Part shown: in pieces, positions 41,366-52,543 of the stretch
Layout: every line of letters begins with the position of its first letter
Numbering within the stretch: the first letter of the stretch is position 1
Assembly: GCF_018130505.1 (NCBI RefSeq)
Contig: NZ_JAFCKH010000001.1
Coordinates: 310,001-374,000, forward strand
DNA from: Bradyrhizobium tropiciagri
Lineage (GTDB): Bacteria; Pseudomonadota; Alphaproteobacteria; Rhizobiales; Xanthobacteraceae
DNA: 64,000 nucleotides
Direction of reading: 5' to 3'
Made by a program: the position numbers and the translations under genes
The notes under the pieces: model-generated
Database searches by the model: none
The model's input: the letters and a program-made list of their open reading frames with translations, nothing else
Told to the model about the DNA's origin: nothing

Positions 41366-41887
41366 ATGAAAGTGATTGGCCTCGCCGGCTGGAGCGGCGC
41401 CGGCAAGACCACCTTGCTGTCGCGGGTGATCCCGCATCTGCTCGATAGCGGGCTGCGCGTGTCGGTGATCAAGCATGCGCATCACGAATTCGATGTCGAT
41501 CGGCCCGGCAAGGATTCCTGGGTGCACCGGCAGTCCGGCGCGACCGAGGTGCTGGTGTCTTCGGCGCGGCGCTGGGCCCTGATGCACGAGTTGCGCGGCG
41601 CCGGCGAGCCGCATCTGCCGGAGCTCCTCGCCAAGATGGCGCGGGTCGACCTGGTCGTGGTCGAGGGCTTCAAGCGCGAGCCGATCAACAAGATCGAGGT
41701 GTACCGCGCCGCCAACGGCAAGCCGCTGCTATTCTCCGAGGACACGCGCGTGGTCGGGATCGCGAGCGATGTCGCGGTCGAGACCGCGCTGCCGGTGGTC
41801 CATCTCGATGACATCGAAGACGTCGCGGCGTTGATGCTGCAGCATGCTATTGCAGTTGACGATGTGCTTGGGACCGATTTAACTTGA
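41366..41887 (+). CDS. mobB: MobB, molybdopterin-guanine dinucleotide biosynthesis adaptor
   Basis: A 173-residue P-loop GTPase. The Walker A motif is GWSGAGKTTLL at the N-terminus. IKHAHHEFDVDRPGKDSW, HRQSGATEVLVSS and VVEGFKREPINKIEV follow in the usual MobB order. MobB assists MobA in making the bis-MGD cofactor needed by formate dehydrogenases, nitrate reductases and similar enzymes. The start MKVIGLAG is preferred by family length; an ATG five codons earlier (41351) is possible. Repeats separate it from the MoeA genes. Confidence 0.88.
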   Translation: MKVIGLAGWSGAGKTTLLSRVIPHLLDSGLRVSVIKHAHHEFDVDRPGKDSWVHRQSGATEVLVSSARRWALMHELRGAGEPHLPELLAKMARVDLVVVEGFKREPINKIEVYRAANGKPLLFSEDTRVVGIASDVAVETALPVVHLDDIEDVAALMLQHAIAVDDVLGTDLT

Positions 41888-42086
41888 GGTCCTTGAGTGC
41901 GGCGGTCGACAACCAGAGGTCGATAATTGCGGGACGTGAAAACTATTGATCCGAAGGCAGAATTCCATCCCTTCCTTCGTTTTCGCTTGAGTGGGACCAG
42001 CGACTACTATCTATTTGGGCGTCGGTAGCGATGCCGCACGTTTCTTATGTGCGATTTTGCTACGATACTTCAGTCTGAACAACATC

Positions 42087-42653
42087 ATGCGGTTGACGTT
42101 AGCATTCCCCTTTGCCGTGGTCGCTTGGATGATTTCCGTCGACCATTTATGCGCGACAGAATCGACCGTAAAGCGAGAATACCCGATCATCCAATCAGAA
42201 CCCAAAGGCGCATTCACGGTTCCGGAGCGGTTTCGGGATTTTGTGGTCGTATGTTCGAATACGCCCCCAATTATCGAACTTCTGGAGATGGCGGCGAACA
42301 AGTCCTTGCGCTCCGAGGGCTTCTCCTTTTCGGAAGATGCGGTCGATCGGGAAAAGTCGGTCCTGACGCTTCGGTATGCGATGGACCCTCTGACGACGAG
42401 CTTCATCGACAATTACAACAAGACCGCAGACAAGAACATGCGAATCGATGACGTGCGGCTTTATTCGGCTAGCCTGACCATGTCGTTCAAGGCGAACGAC
42501 AAGGTTTTGCAGTCGGACACCGAGATCGACATCTTCTACTACGTGGGCAAGCAACGAAAGCCGTATGACGGTCCTTTCGACAAGCGAGCAGTGTATACGA
42601 GCCTTGCGGACAAGATATTCGAGAGTGCGAGAGATATTTCATGTCGGAAGTGA
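42087..42653 (+). CDS. Secreted hypothetical protein (188 aa), cassette gene 1
   Basis: A signal peptide (RLTLAFPFAVVAWMISVDHLC) precedes a soluble domain with FRDFVVVCSNTPPIIELLEMA and MDPLTTSFIDNYNKTADKN, of no family I recognise. The ATG at 42087 gives the signal peptide at the right place; 32 more codons are open upstream but look non-coding. The gene overlaps the next by 13 bp. G+C is visibly lower than in mobB and tusA on either side, consistent with an inserted cassette. Confidence 0.65.
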   Translation: MRLTLAFPFAVVAWMISVDHLCATESTVKREYPIIQSEPKGAFTVPERFRDFVVVCSNTPPIIELLEMAANKSLRSEGFSFSEDAVDREKSVLTLRYAMDPLTTSFIDNYNKTADKNMRIDDVRLYSASLTMSFKANDKVLQSDTEIDIFYYVGKQRKPYDGPFDKRAVYTSLADKIFESARDISCRK

Positions 42654-43114
42654 AATCGACCTATGGTCTAAGGAGATCGTTGGTTGTCGCGTGGGGATTT
42701 GCCTTTGGGGTCGCGATTCTCACTCTTTTTTATTACCGGAACTTTCCGGTCGGCGGGCTGATACGCCTGCAATCCGAGCAAGTGGCGTCCTATGCGCTTT
42801 CCATCCTGAACGTCTTTTCCGGTCCGCTGCTTTCAATCGCCTTTTTCAGTTTCGAGAAGACATCTCAGCTTGATATGTCGTTGAGTCGGGAACATGCGCT
42901 CTTGGCGATCTGCGCCACGATCGGTGCTATCGTTCTTTCATTATTTCAATTTTGCGCGCCTATTGCCGTCGGACTTCGGCCCCAGGAGACGATAAGTGAG
43001 CGCATCGGAGAAGTGGATGCGTTCTTGTCGATCATCAATACCGCAATAGTGCTGCCGTTGAACGTTATGGTCTTTTCGTCGTCGCGGTACACTTCAAGTG
43101 GTCGTGAGGTTTAG
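42641..43114 (+). CDS. Membrane protein (157 aa), cassette gene 2
   Basis: A small membrane protein with four likely transmembrane segments (SLVVAWGFAFGVAILTLFYY, SYALSILNVFSGPLLSIAFF, HALLAICATIGAIVLSLF, FLSIINTAIVLPLNVMVF) and short charged loops. No family is recognised. It overlaps both neighbours by about 13-17 bp, so the three proteins are translationally coupled. It may anchor the exported partners encoded on either side. Confidence 0.65.
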   Translation: MSEVKSTYGLRRSLVVAWGFAFGVAILTLFYYRNFPVGGLIRLQSEQVASYALSILNVFSGPLLSIAFFSFEKTSQLDMSLSREHALLAICATIGAIVLSLFQFCAPIAVGLRPQETISERIGEVDAFLSIINTAIVLPLNVMVFSSSRYTSSGREV

Positions 43115-44621
43115 CTTCGCCCTCGTTCTTGTTTTGGGATTTCATTCCAGCGCATTCGCCGATTGGATGCTCTGGAATGACGATGTACTTACGACGGCTG
43201 GGCTAAATGGCTCCGGGCTGGTGTTGAACTGTCAGGCCCCGGTCAGGGGAAAAGGATCCGGTCTCTACCTGTTTTTTGGCCTGGACCGAGGGGTCGATAA
43301 GGAAATCGCGCTCGAAAACGGCACGGTTGTTTCCCTGCAAACGTCAAGCAATTTCTTGATCCCGCCGCAGTTTCGCGTCGCCGGCAAAGATGGCGTATTT
43401 TTTGGGCCCCTGTCCGCCAGCGCTCTGGCGACGCTCACGAACGAAGACACCGTCACCGTAGTGGTTCGCGGCAAGGCGATTGAGCGATTTGGGATCAAGG
43501 ACTCCGGGCTGCTCTCGTGGTTTACGTCGCAGTGTGAACGGCGGCGCAAGTTCGACTCTTCGACATTCCCGTCCGGAACGATCCTCAAAGCGTATCGGGA
43601 TCGCGAATTCCTGTTTACAAGGACGACGAGATGGAGTGGCGAGCAATTCGCCAGCAACGGGATCGTTCGATTGCTCCTGCTGCTTTCGCGAGGCGATGAG
43701 GCGGCGGCAAGAGAAGAGGTCTTGTCGTTCTTTCGCAATTCTGACGATACGTCTATCAAGCTGATCAACACAGAGTCAGAGTACATCTTCGCTGCGGACG
43801 GCGCGATATTCCTGAGTCACGGCTTCTTGGACAATTTGATCCGCCGCACCATTGTCTCGGCAGGATTGAACGCACACGACGTGTCGCGATGGGTCGATTA
43901 CGTCAAGCATGAGCGATATAAGGAGCTCGAGTTTGAGCTCAATGCGGCCGATCTCAATGATGACAATCTGAGTCGACAATACGCGAACACCCTTCATTTT
44001 GTGCTGGGCCATAACGATGTCTTCGAATCGGTCACCACTAACGTCGGTTCCAGACTCCAGAGTGCGTACCTCAGGTTCTTTGGTGCGACGCGCTTGATCG
44101 GCCTGCATGAGTTGGCGCATCTGAAATTGCGCGTTCCTGCGACCGACTGCGCGAGCTTCAGGCAAGCGGAACTCGATGCCGATGCCTGGGCGATAAGGAG
44201 AACCATTTCGTATGCTTCTCAATTCAACGCAATTGGCCGCTTGGCTATCGGTGACGTGCTCTCGTTCAATCTGGGTGCGCAGTACTTCTTCGAGGCGGCC
44301 CGCGACCTGGAACGGGCGTCCTCTTCGCAAGATTGCGACCACCCTCATGCCGTCGAGCGCCTTCGCCTCATGCAGGGGATCATCGATGCCTCGCTAAGCC
44401 GAACTGAAATCGCCGAAGGCTTTCGTCGAAGATTCTTCGAGCGCCTGAAGGCTGCAGGAATCGAAAGAGACAACGTGGCGGCGGTGCTGAGCGCTATCGA
44501 AAGCCGCGAGCGTCCTGAGTTTGTGGGCCTTGAGTTCCTGACCGAAGCTCGCCTGATGCACAGGGCATTCCTGATCTTCGTCCAAGAAGAAATGAAAGAG
44601 ATGCGATTTATCGGACGGTAG
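43098..44621 (+). CDS. Secreted zinc-metalloprotease-like protein (507 aa), cassette gene 3
   Basis: An N-terminal signal peptide (MVVRFSFALVLVLGFHSSAFA) leads into a beta-rich region (about 25-140) and a helical protease-like half. HELAH at 337-341 is a zincin HExxH site and E358, in the segment QAELDADAWA, matches the third zinc ligand and ExxAD pattern of M48-type peptidases, 17 residues further on. No transmembrane helix beyond the signal is evident, unlike HtpX or Ste24. The GTG start lies inside the previous gene. Exported proteolysis is likely; the substrate is unknown. The overall architecture is not one I recognise. Confidence 0.65.
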   Translation: MVVRFSFALVLVLGFHSSAFADWMLWNDDVLTTAGLNGSGLVLNCQAPVRGKGSGLYLFFGLDRGVDKEIALENGTVVSLQTSSNFLIPPQFRVAGKDGVFFGPLSASALATLTNEDTVTVVVRGKAIERFGIKDSGLLSWFTSQCERRRKFDSSTFPSGTILKAYRDREFLFTRTTRWSGEQFASNGIVRLLLLLSRGDEAAAREEVLSFFRNSDDTSIKLINTESEYIFAADGAIFLSHGFLDNLIRRTIVSAGLNAHDVSRWVDYVKHERYKELEFELNAADLNDDNLSRQYANTLHFVLGHNDVFESVTTNVGSRLQSAYLRFFGATRLIGLHELAHLKLRVPATDCASFRQAELDADAWAIRRTISYASQFNAIGRLAIGDVLSFNLGAQYFFEAARDLERASSSQDCDHPHAVERLRLMQGIIDASLSRTEIAEGFRRRFFERLKAAGIERDNVAAVLSAIESRERPEFVGLEFLTEARLMHRAFLIFVQEEMKEMRFIGR

Positions 44622-44799
44622 CGCACAGCCAACTTGTCCGCCCATAAAAAAGGAAATTAAGGGTGCATCGGTGTCAGTTCGCGGGGTGGTCGCTCATGGG
44701 TCGCAGGTTCGTGCCCCATTTTCTACCGCCTCCAGAAGGGTTGGAACGCAGATCGCGAGCTCCGTTGACGATGTGCGGCGGCTTCGCCATGGTCGCCTC

Positions 44800-45078
44800 A
44801 TGACCACCACGAAACTCGATCTCACCGGCCTGAAATGCCCGCTGCCCGCGCTGAAGACGCGCAAGGCGCTCAAGAGCGTGACGGCAGGCGACTTCCTCGA
44901 AGTGCACTGCACCGATCCGCTGTCGGTGATCGATATCCCGAATCTCATTCGGGAGACGGGTGACAAGGTCGAGATCACCGAGCGCAGCGACGTTCGCATT
45001 GTCTTTTTGATCGAGAAGGCAAATGGAACGATAGACAAAGCAAATGCTGCATCGCCGCGTAGCTCTTCACAACCTTGA
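44800..45078 (+). CDS. tusA: TusA family sulfurtransferase
   Basis: A 92-residue SirA/TusA-fold protein. The active-site motif LTGLKCPLPALKTRKAL contains the sulfur-carrying Cys13 in CPxP. Then follow FLEVHCTDPLSVIDIPN and a last strand RIVFLIEK. TusA proteins relay persulfide sulfur, including to tRNA thiolation and to molybdenum-cofactor and FdhD-dependent formate dehydrogenase maturation. Proximity to mobB and two moeA-like genes favours the cofactor role. ATG at 44800 is chosen by alignment to the family; a longer frame begins upstream. Confidence 0.85.
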   Translation: MTTTKLDLTGLKCPLPALKTRKALKSVTAGDFLEVHCTDPLSVIDIPNLIRETGDKVEITERSDVRIVFLIEKANGTIDKANAASPRSSSQP

Positions 45079-45389
45079 ATATCGACCTTTTGCCTATCGA
45101 CACCTATTCCCGGTTCTGCACGAATTGATAATCTCCCCGACGCTGCGGAGGTGGAATCGTGCCTGGGTGGAGGCGCGCCGGCGGCTACGGGAGCCTGCTT
45201 CCAGATTAGCGCCGTGTGATCGGCATATTCGGTCGTGTCGGGGGTTAGAATTCCGAACTGCGCGTGGTGGTCCCGGCGCATGCGAGGAATTGTGCGGAGC
45301 AGCAGGATGAAGCTGCGCCGCAGAGGGGCTGAAGCGGGATCGAAGACAGCGGTTCGCCTGTCGTAATGGCGGCTGCAGGGGAGGTTTCA
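45079..45389. other. Intergenic region, no gene supported
   Basis: About 310 bp between tusA and the oxalate/formate carrier gene. It should hold the carrier promoter. No EcfG match or clear repeat was seen, and the short open frames here look like chance. Confidence 0.4.
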
Positions 45390-47039
45390 ATGACGACCAT
45401 GAGCGCCGGAAGTGTCGCCGGAGCAGGAGCTGGTTTCCTCGACAAGGAACGGACGATCGCGACTGCCGGCTTCAATCGCTGGCTGGTGCCGCCGGCCGCA
45501 CTGTGCATCCATCTGTGCATCGGCATGGCCTACGGCTTCTCGGTGTTCTGGCTGCCGCTGTCGCGCGCGATCGGCCTGACCGCGCCGAAGGCCTGCCCGG
45601 ACATCTCGCTGTTCCAGGAATTGTTCACGACCACTTGCGACTGGAAGGTTGCGAGCCTCGGCTGGATGTACACGCTGTTCTTCGTCGTGCTCGGCGTCTC
45701 CGCCGCGGTATGGGGCGGCTGGCTCGAGCGGGTCGGCCCGCGCAAGGCCGGCTTCGTCGCCGCGCTGTGCTGGTGCGGCGGCCTCGTGCTCGGTGCGATC
45801 GGCATCATGACGCATCAATTGTGGCTGATGTGGCTCGGCTCCGGCGTGATCGGCGGCATCGGCCTCGGCCTCGGCTACATCTCGCCGGTGTCGACGCTGG
45901 TGAAATGGTTTCCGGACCGCCGCGGCATGGCGACCGGTATGGCCATCATGGGCTTCGGCGGCGGCGCCATGATCGGCGCGCCGCTGGCCGACAGGCTGAT
46001 GACCTACTTCAAGACCCCGACCTCGGTCGGCGTCTGGGAGACCTTCCTCACCATGGGCGTGATCTATCTCGTGTTCATGATGATCGGCGCGTTCCGCTAT
46101 CGCCTGCCGCCGACCGGCTGGAAGCCCGACGGCTGGACGCCGCCGGCCAAGGCCAATGCGATGATCTCGAGCAAGAACGTGCATCTCGACAACGCGCACA
46201 AGACGCCGCAGTTCTGGCTGATCTGGTGGGTGCTCTGCTTGAACGTGTCGGCCGGCATCGGCGTGATCGGCATGGCCTCGCCGATGCTGCAGGAGATCTT
46301 CGCCGGCAAGCTGATCGGGCTGCCCAATGTCGGCTTCAACGCGCTCGACGTCTCGCAGAAGGCGCAGATCGCGGCGATCGCGGCGGGCTTCGCCGGCCTG
46401 CTGTCGCTGTTCAACATCGGCGGCCGCTTCTTCTGGGCCTCGCTGTCGGACAAGATCGGCCGCAAGAACACCTACTACACGTTCTTCGTGCTCGGCATCG
46501 TGCTCTACGCGCTGGCGCCGACCTTCGCCGCGATGGGCTCGAAGCTTTTGTTCGTGCTCGGCTTCGGCGTCATCCTGTCGATGTATGGCGGCGGCTTCGC
46601 CACCGTGCCGGCCTATCTGGCCGACATGTTCGGCACCCAGTTCGTCGGCGCCATCCACGGCCGGCTGCTGACGGCGTGGTCGACCGCCGGCATCATCGGT
46701 CCCGTGGTGGTGAACTACATCCGTGAATTCCAGCTTGCCGCCGGCGTGCCGCGCGACCAGCTCTACAACACGACGATGTACATCCTGTGCGCCATGCTGA
46801 TCGCCGGCTTCATCTGCAACTACCTGATCAAGCCGGTCGATCCGAAGTGGCACATGAGCGATGCCGAGGTCGCCAAGCTGCAGGAAGCGACGGCGACCGC
46901 GGGCGCCGGGCCGACCGGATCGTTCGGGATCGGCAAGGGCAGCCTGGATGGCAAGGCCGCGCTGTTCTGGCTGTTCGTCGGCATCCCGCTGGCCTGGGGC
47001 ATCTACATGACGCTGCTCAGCGCGGTCAAGATTCTCTGA
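45390..47039 (+). CDS. OFA family MFS transporter (oxalate/formate antiporter-like)
   Basis: A 549-residue membrane protein with 12 main helices plus an extra C-terminal hydrophobic segment (ALFWLFVGIPLAWGIYMTLL). It matches the oxalate/formate antiporter family: ALCIHLCIGMAYGFSVFWLPL at helix 1, GLGLGYISPVSTLVKWFPDR in the first half and PAYLADMFGTQFVGAIHGR in the second. Exchange of oxalate for formate is inferred. Mo-cofactor and TusA genes upstream would fit a formate dehydrogenase that consumes the product. ATG follows GGGGAGGTTTCA. Confidence 0.85.
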   Translation: MTTMSAGSVAGAGAGFLDKERTIATAGFNRWLVPPAALCIHLCIGMAYGFSVFWLPLSRAIGLTAPKACPDISLFQELFTTTCDWKVASLGWMYTLFFVVLGVSAAVWGGWLERVGPRKAGFVAALCWCGGLVLGAIGIMTHQLWLMWLGSGVIGGIGLGLGYISPVSTLVKWFPDRRGMATGMAIMGFGGGAMIGAPLADRLMTYFKTPTSVGVWETFLTMGVIYLVFMMIGAFRYRLPPTGWKPDGWTPPAKANAMISSKNVHLDNAHKTPQFWLIWWVLCLNVSAGIGVIGMASPMLQEIFAGKLIGLPNVGFNALDVSQKAQIAAIAAGFAGLLSLFNIGGRFFWASLSDKIGRKNTYYTFFVLGIVLYALAPTFAAMGSKLLFVLGFGVILSMYGGGFATVPAYLADMFGTQFVGAIHGRLLTAWSTAGIIGPVVVNYIREFQLAAGVPRDQLYNTTMYILCAMLIAGFICNYLIKPVDPKWHMSDAEVAKLQEATATAGAGPTGSFGIGKGSLDGKAALFWLFVGIPLAWGIYMTLLSAVKIL

Positions 47040-47133
47040 CCGCAATGCTCGACCGCCGCGGGCTGCCGATTGTTCGGCAACCTGCGGCGTTCGCTTTTCC
47101 CTTGAACGAACAAGAATGAATTGGGGGTTTTCA

Positions 47134-47409
47134 ATGTTTGTTACCCGGACCTGCCTCGCCGCCGCGCTGCTCGCCTTCGGTCTTCATGCCGCCTCGGCCC
47201 AGACCGCGGCCCCGGCGACGCCGGCGCCTGCCGCCAGCACCGCCAAGCCGTCGAAGATGAAGCTGACGATGGAGAAGCTGAAGGCGATGCGGGCGCAGTG
47301 GAAGACCAACAAGCCGAAGCTGAAGGCGTGCCGCAAAGAGGTGAAGCAGAAGGGCCTCACCGGCGACGACCGCTGGTTCTACATCGAGGAATGCATGACC
47401 AAGACCTGA
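47134..47409 (+). CDS. PsiF-like small secreted protein
   Basis: A 91-residue protein with a signal peptide (TRTCLAAALLAFGLHAASAQ), an Ala/Pro linker and a basic C-terminal half with LKACRKEVKQKGLTGDDRWFY, similar to the Cys-containing PsiF repeat (phosphate-starvation-inducible). The two cysteines probably form a disulfide in the periplasm. It starts 94 bp after the carrier gene with GGGG upstream and may be co-transcribed. Confidence 0.7.
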   Translation: MFVTRTCLAAALLAFGLHAASAQTAAPATPAPAASTAKPSKMKLTMEKLKAMRAQWKTNKPKLKACRKEVKQKGLTGDDRWFYIEECMTKT

Positions 47410-47439
47410 GCGCGATGTAAAGGCTGCACCGGGTTCAGC

Positions 47440-47560
47440 GTCGTCCTGGCGAAAGCCAGGATCCATTACCCCAGTCGCGTGTTGTCGCGCGACGATGGGG
47501 CCACTATCCCGCTTCCAACCAGCTTCGGCGGTTATGGGTCCTGGCTTTCGCCAGGACGAC
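47440..47560. repeat. Dispersed intergenic repeat pair (GTCGTCCTGGC)
   Basis: GTCGTCCTGGCGAAAGCCAGGA at the left and TCCTGGCTTTCGCCAGGACGAC at the right end, each a small palindrome and together a larger inverted repeat. This is the same element family as at 40898-40923. Confidence 0.75.
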
Positions 47561-47639
47561 GATGTGGGGAGGCCGCTTGCCGCAATTCCATTGCCCTCAT
47601 CTCGAAGGCGCGTGACGTCAGGTCAAACGCCGCTCTCCA

Positions 47640-48257
47640 TCAGCCGGCGGCCGACCACATGCCGTTTTCGTAGCGCAACGAGGGGGTCTTCGAAGCGGAG
47701 AGGTCGACCTCGATCGCATTCGGGCCGTTGGCCAGCGTCTCCCGGTCCAGCATCGTGCCGGTGACCACATTCTCCTGAAACCAGACGCGCAGCCGCTCGC
47801 GCGGCGTGTAGCTGAATACATCGCGGCCGTTCAGGGCCGCCTGTGAGACGAACACCGGCGTGGTCTGCGCGACCTTGTCGGGTCCGGTCAGCGCTCGGCT
47901 TACGCCGAGGTGGATCGGCCGCGGATACTGGTTGTCGATCGTGATGCTCGCCGTATCGCGGCCCGCGACCGGCGGCAGGAAGGCGTCAGCGGTCAGCGTG
48001 GTCTGCTGGCCCGGGGCGATCGCCATGGTGCCGGTGTCGATGCTGACGACGCTGCCGATGGCCAAGGACGAGGTGCCGAACACCTCGAAATGTGAGGCAA
48101 GGCTGAACGAATTGTTCGCGAGGTAATGGTCGAAGCTGCGCCAGACCACGACCGCATTGCCGTCAGAGGCGATGGCGGCGATGCAAAGCCGATAATGGTG
48201 GATTGTCAGGAATTCGAGGTCGTCCAGGGCAATTTCGATTTCAAGGGATTTTGTCAT
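47640..48257 (-). CDS. Hypothetical protein (205 aa)
   Basis: A soluble protein with no recognised family. The first 60 residues (KSLEIEIALDDLEFLTIHHY, DGNAVVVWRSFDHYLA) look like alternating strands. The rest (TTLTADAFLPPVAGR, DRETLANGPNAIEVDLSAS) is also beta-rich. There is no signal peptide or membrane helix. ATG at 48257 is preferred over the TTG three codons earlier; AGGA is about 12 bases upstream. It lies downstream of lon on the same strand but beyond a terminator. Confidence 0.65.
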   Translation of the reverse strand: MTKSLEIEIALDDLEFLTIHHYRLCIAAIASDGNAVVVWRSFDHYLANNSFSLASHFEVFGTSSLAIGSVVSIDTGTMAIAPGQQTTLTADAFLPPVAGRDTASITIDNQYPRPIHLGVSRALTGPDKVAQTTPVFVSQAALNGRDVFSYTPRERLRVWFQENVVTGTMLDRETLANGPNAIEVDLSASKTPSLRYENGMWSAAG

Positions 48258-48454
48258 GGCTGGCAATTTTCCTTGGGCGTTTCTTTGGGCGGTCGCTGCC
48301 GCGTTTGCTGATGTCCTTCTGCGCTGGTTGCGCTCATCCTATTTGAAAACAATTTGTCTCGTAAGCCGGGTTGACGCGCGTCCGCGTCGGCCGCCGCCGG
48401 CAACGCCGCGGCGGATCGCCCCACGTTCAAGACGGAACAAAATGACGATGAGAT

Positions 48455-48483
48455 GCCGGCAATGTCGCGTGGACATTGCCGGC
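48455..48483 (-). terminator. Terminator-like hairpin after lon
   Basis: Perfect 12-bp arms GCCGGCAATGTC/GACATTGCCGGC with a 5-base loop, 24 bp after the lon stop codon. Only a weak T-run follows on the minus strand. Confidence 0.65.
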
Positions 48484-48506
48484 GCAGTTTTCGCGATTGT
48501 CCGCGA

Positions 48507-50882
<2,376 letters not shown>

Positions 50883-50892
50883 ATCGATCTCC

Positions 50893-51300
50893 TCAGCTCG
50901 ACTTGCCGAGCCGCAAACCGACGCAGCCATGCGCGGTGAAGCGGTTGATGGTGTAGCGGCCGGTCGGCAGCTGAATGCGGCGCTCGAACCGGCCCTGCGG
51001 CAGTTCGAGGCGCAGGATGCGGGCATTGCGCAGCTCGGGCGGCAGCGCGCGGCGGCCGCTGACGACCAGCGTCGCGCCGTCCAGCGCGGTCTCGACGTCG
51101 TCGGGGTCGACCCCCGGCAGCGCAATGAAGATCAGGATCTCGTCATCGGTTTCGATGACGTCCATCGGCGGTTCCCAGCTCGGCTCGCGGTTCTCGCTGA
51201 GCGGGTGCAGATTGAGGAAGCGCTGATGCATGCGCTCGGCGCGGGCGAGCGTCTCGATCGCATCCGACAGCATCCAGTTGATGGGATCCTTGGGCCGCAT
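50893..51300 (-). CDS. Small heat shock protein Hsp20/alpha-crystallin family
   Basis: A 135-residue chaperone with an alpha-crystallin domain (about 45-130): PPMDVIETDDEILIFIALPG, DDVETALDGATLVVSGRR and RLELPQGRFERRIQLP. The C-terminal IXI tail is absent or replaced by GLRLGKSS. It binds unfolding proteins to prevent aggregation. The ATG with AGGAGAGG about seven bases upstream is chosen; a start seven codons earlier is possible. It ends 10 bp before lon, so chaperone and protease are co-expressed. CTCC upstream can pair with the GGAG ribosome site. Confidence 0.87.
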   Translation of the reverse strand: MRPKDPINWMLSDAIETLARAERMHQRFLNLHPLSENREPSWEPPMDVIETDDEILIFIALPGVDPDDVETALDGATLVVSGRRALPPELRNARILRLELPQGRFERRIQLPTGRYTINRFTAHGCVGLRLGKSS

Positions 51301-51418
51301 CGGCGCCTCTCCTTGTCGCATTGGGAGGTGACGTTACCGGTCTTGCCGCCGACCGTAAACCGTCCCTCCGGGCAGGGTGGGCCGGCATAAAATCGCATGC
51401 GAGAAGGGGCGGCGCCGC

Positions 51419-52435
51419 CTACAGCCAGCCGGCGCGCCTGAATCGCCAGAACAGTCCGCCGCAGACGGTCAGGATCAGGCCGATCACGGCGAAATAGCCA
51501 TACTCCCATTGCAGCTCGGGCATGTTCTTGAAATTCATCCCGTAGATGCCGGCGATCGCGGTCGGCACGGCGACGATGGCCAGCCATGAGGCGAGCTTCT
51601 TGGAGATCGCGGTCTCCTGCGCCTGGCCCACCAGCAGGCTCGCTTCAAACGCAAAGGCGAGCACCTCGCGAAGCGCGTCGATTCGCTCCTGAATGGTGCG
51701 GACATGGTCCGTGACGTCGCGGAACAGCGGACGCATCGTCTCGCGCACCATCGGCAGGTCGTCGCGCTCCAGCCTGCGGCAAACCTCCACCAGCGGTCCG
51801 ATCGCGTTGCGCAATCGCAGGAGGTCGCGCCGCAACAGATAGAGCCGTTCGATCTGCGACCGCGTCATCGCGCTCGCCAGTACCTCCGCCTCCATCGTCT
51901 CGACCTCGTCCTGGATCGTCTCGAGCACCGGCGAGTAGTTGTCGACGATGAAATCGAGGATGGCATAGAGGATGTAGTCCTCGCCGCGGGCGAGGGCGCG
52001 GGGACAGCTCTCGCAGCGTTCCCTGACCGGCGTGTAGGACGTCGATGCGCCATGCCGGACCGAGACGATGTATCCCTCGCCGACGAACAGATGCGTCTCG
52101 CCGAATGCGATGCTGTCGCCGTCGAGTTGCGCGGTACGCGCCACGATGAACAGCGCGTCGCCATATTGCTCGATCTTCGGCCGCTGATGGGCGTGATCGG
52201 CATCTTCGATCGCGAGGTCGTGCAACTGGAATTGCCGCTGCAGGCTGTTCAGCAGCGCGATGTCCGGCTCGTGCAGCCCGATCCACACCACATGGCCCGG
52301 CCTGCCACGCCAGCTCGCGGCCTCATCGATCGCGATGTTGGCGATGCGGCGTCCATCGACATAGACGCCTGCCGCGACCACGCCATCGGTGGCGACAGGT
52401 CCGGCGGTTGCGACGGTTGGCGATACCAGGTTCAT
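51419..52435 (-). CDS. corA: CorA family magnesium/cobalt transporter
   Basis: A 338-residue CorA channel. A cytoplasmic alpha/beta domain (about 20-150; WIGLHEPDIALLNSLQRQFQ, HQRPKIEQYGDALFIVAR) leads to long stalk helices (about 160-270). Two C-terminal transmembrane helices follow, with the selectivity signature YGMNF. It moves divalent cations across the inner membrane. ATG at 52435 with AGGGTGGA upstream is taken; ATGs at 52453 and 52489 are alternatives. A perfect EcfG promoter 84 bp upstream suggests general-stress control. Confidence 0.9.
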   Translation of the reverse strand: MNLVSPTVATAGPVATDGVVAAGVYVDGRRIANIAIDEAASWRGRPGHVVWIGLHEPDIALLNSLQRQFQLHDLAIEDADHAHQRPKIEQYGDALFIVARTAQLDGDSIAFGETHLFVGEGYIVSVRHGASTSYTPVRERCESCPRALARGEDYILYAILDFIVDNYSPVLETIQDEVETMEAEVLASAMTRSQIERLYLLRRDLLRLRNAIGPLVEVCRRLERDDLPMVRETMRPLFRDVTDHVRTIQERIDALREVLAFAFEASLLVGQAQETAISKKLASWLAIVAVPTAIAGIYGMNFKNMPELQWEYGYFAVIGLILTVCGGLFWRFRRAGWL

Positions 52436-52518
52436 GGCGTCCACCCTCGGCATAGTTATCGAATCCGCTTGGCGGCAATCGATTTTCACAAAAGGCTAGC
52501 ACTGAATGGACGCTGGTC

Positions 52519-52543
52519 AACGTGCCCGGCCACGTTGCGTTCC
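52519..52543 (-). promoter_or_regulatory. EcfG-type general stress promoter (GGAAC-N16-CGTT)
   Basis: On the minus strand GGAAC (52539-52543) and CGTT (52519-52522) are 16 bases apart, a perfect EcfG match 84 bp upstream of the chosen corA start. Confidence 0.7.

Noticed and set aside
44680-44730. tRNA T-arm-like sequence (CGCAGGTTCGTGCCCC) before tusA
   Set aside because: No acceptor or anticodon stem can be formed around it and the T-loop lacks the TTCRANY pattern.
44743-44766. GGAAC-N15-CGTT upstream of tusA
   Set aside because: The 15-base spacer is shorter than the 16-17 used by EcfG promoters, so it was not called.
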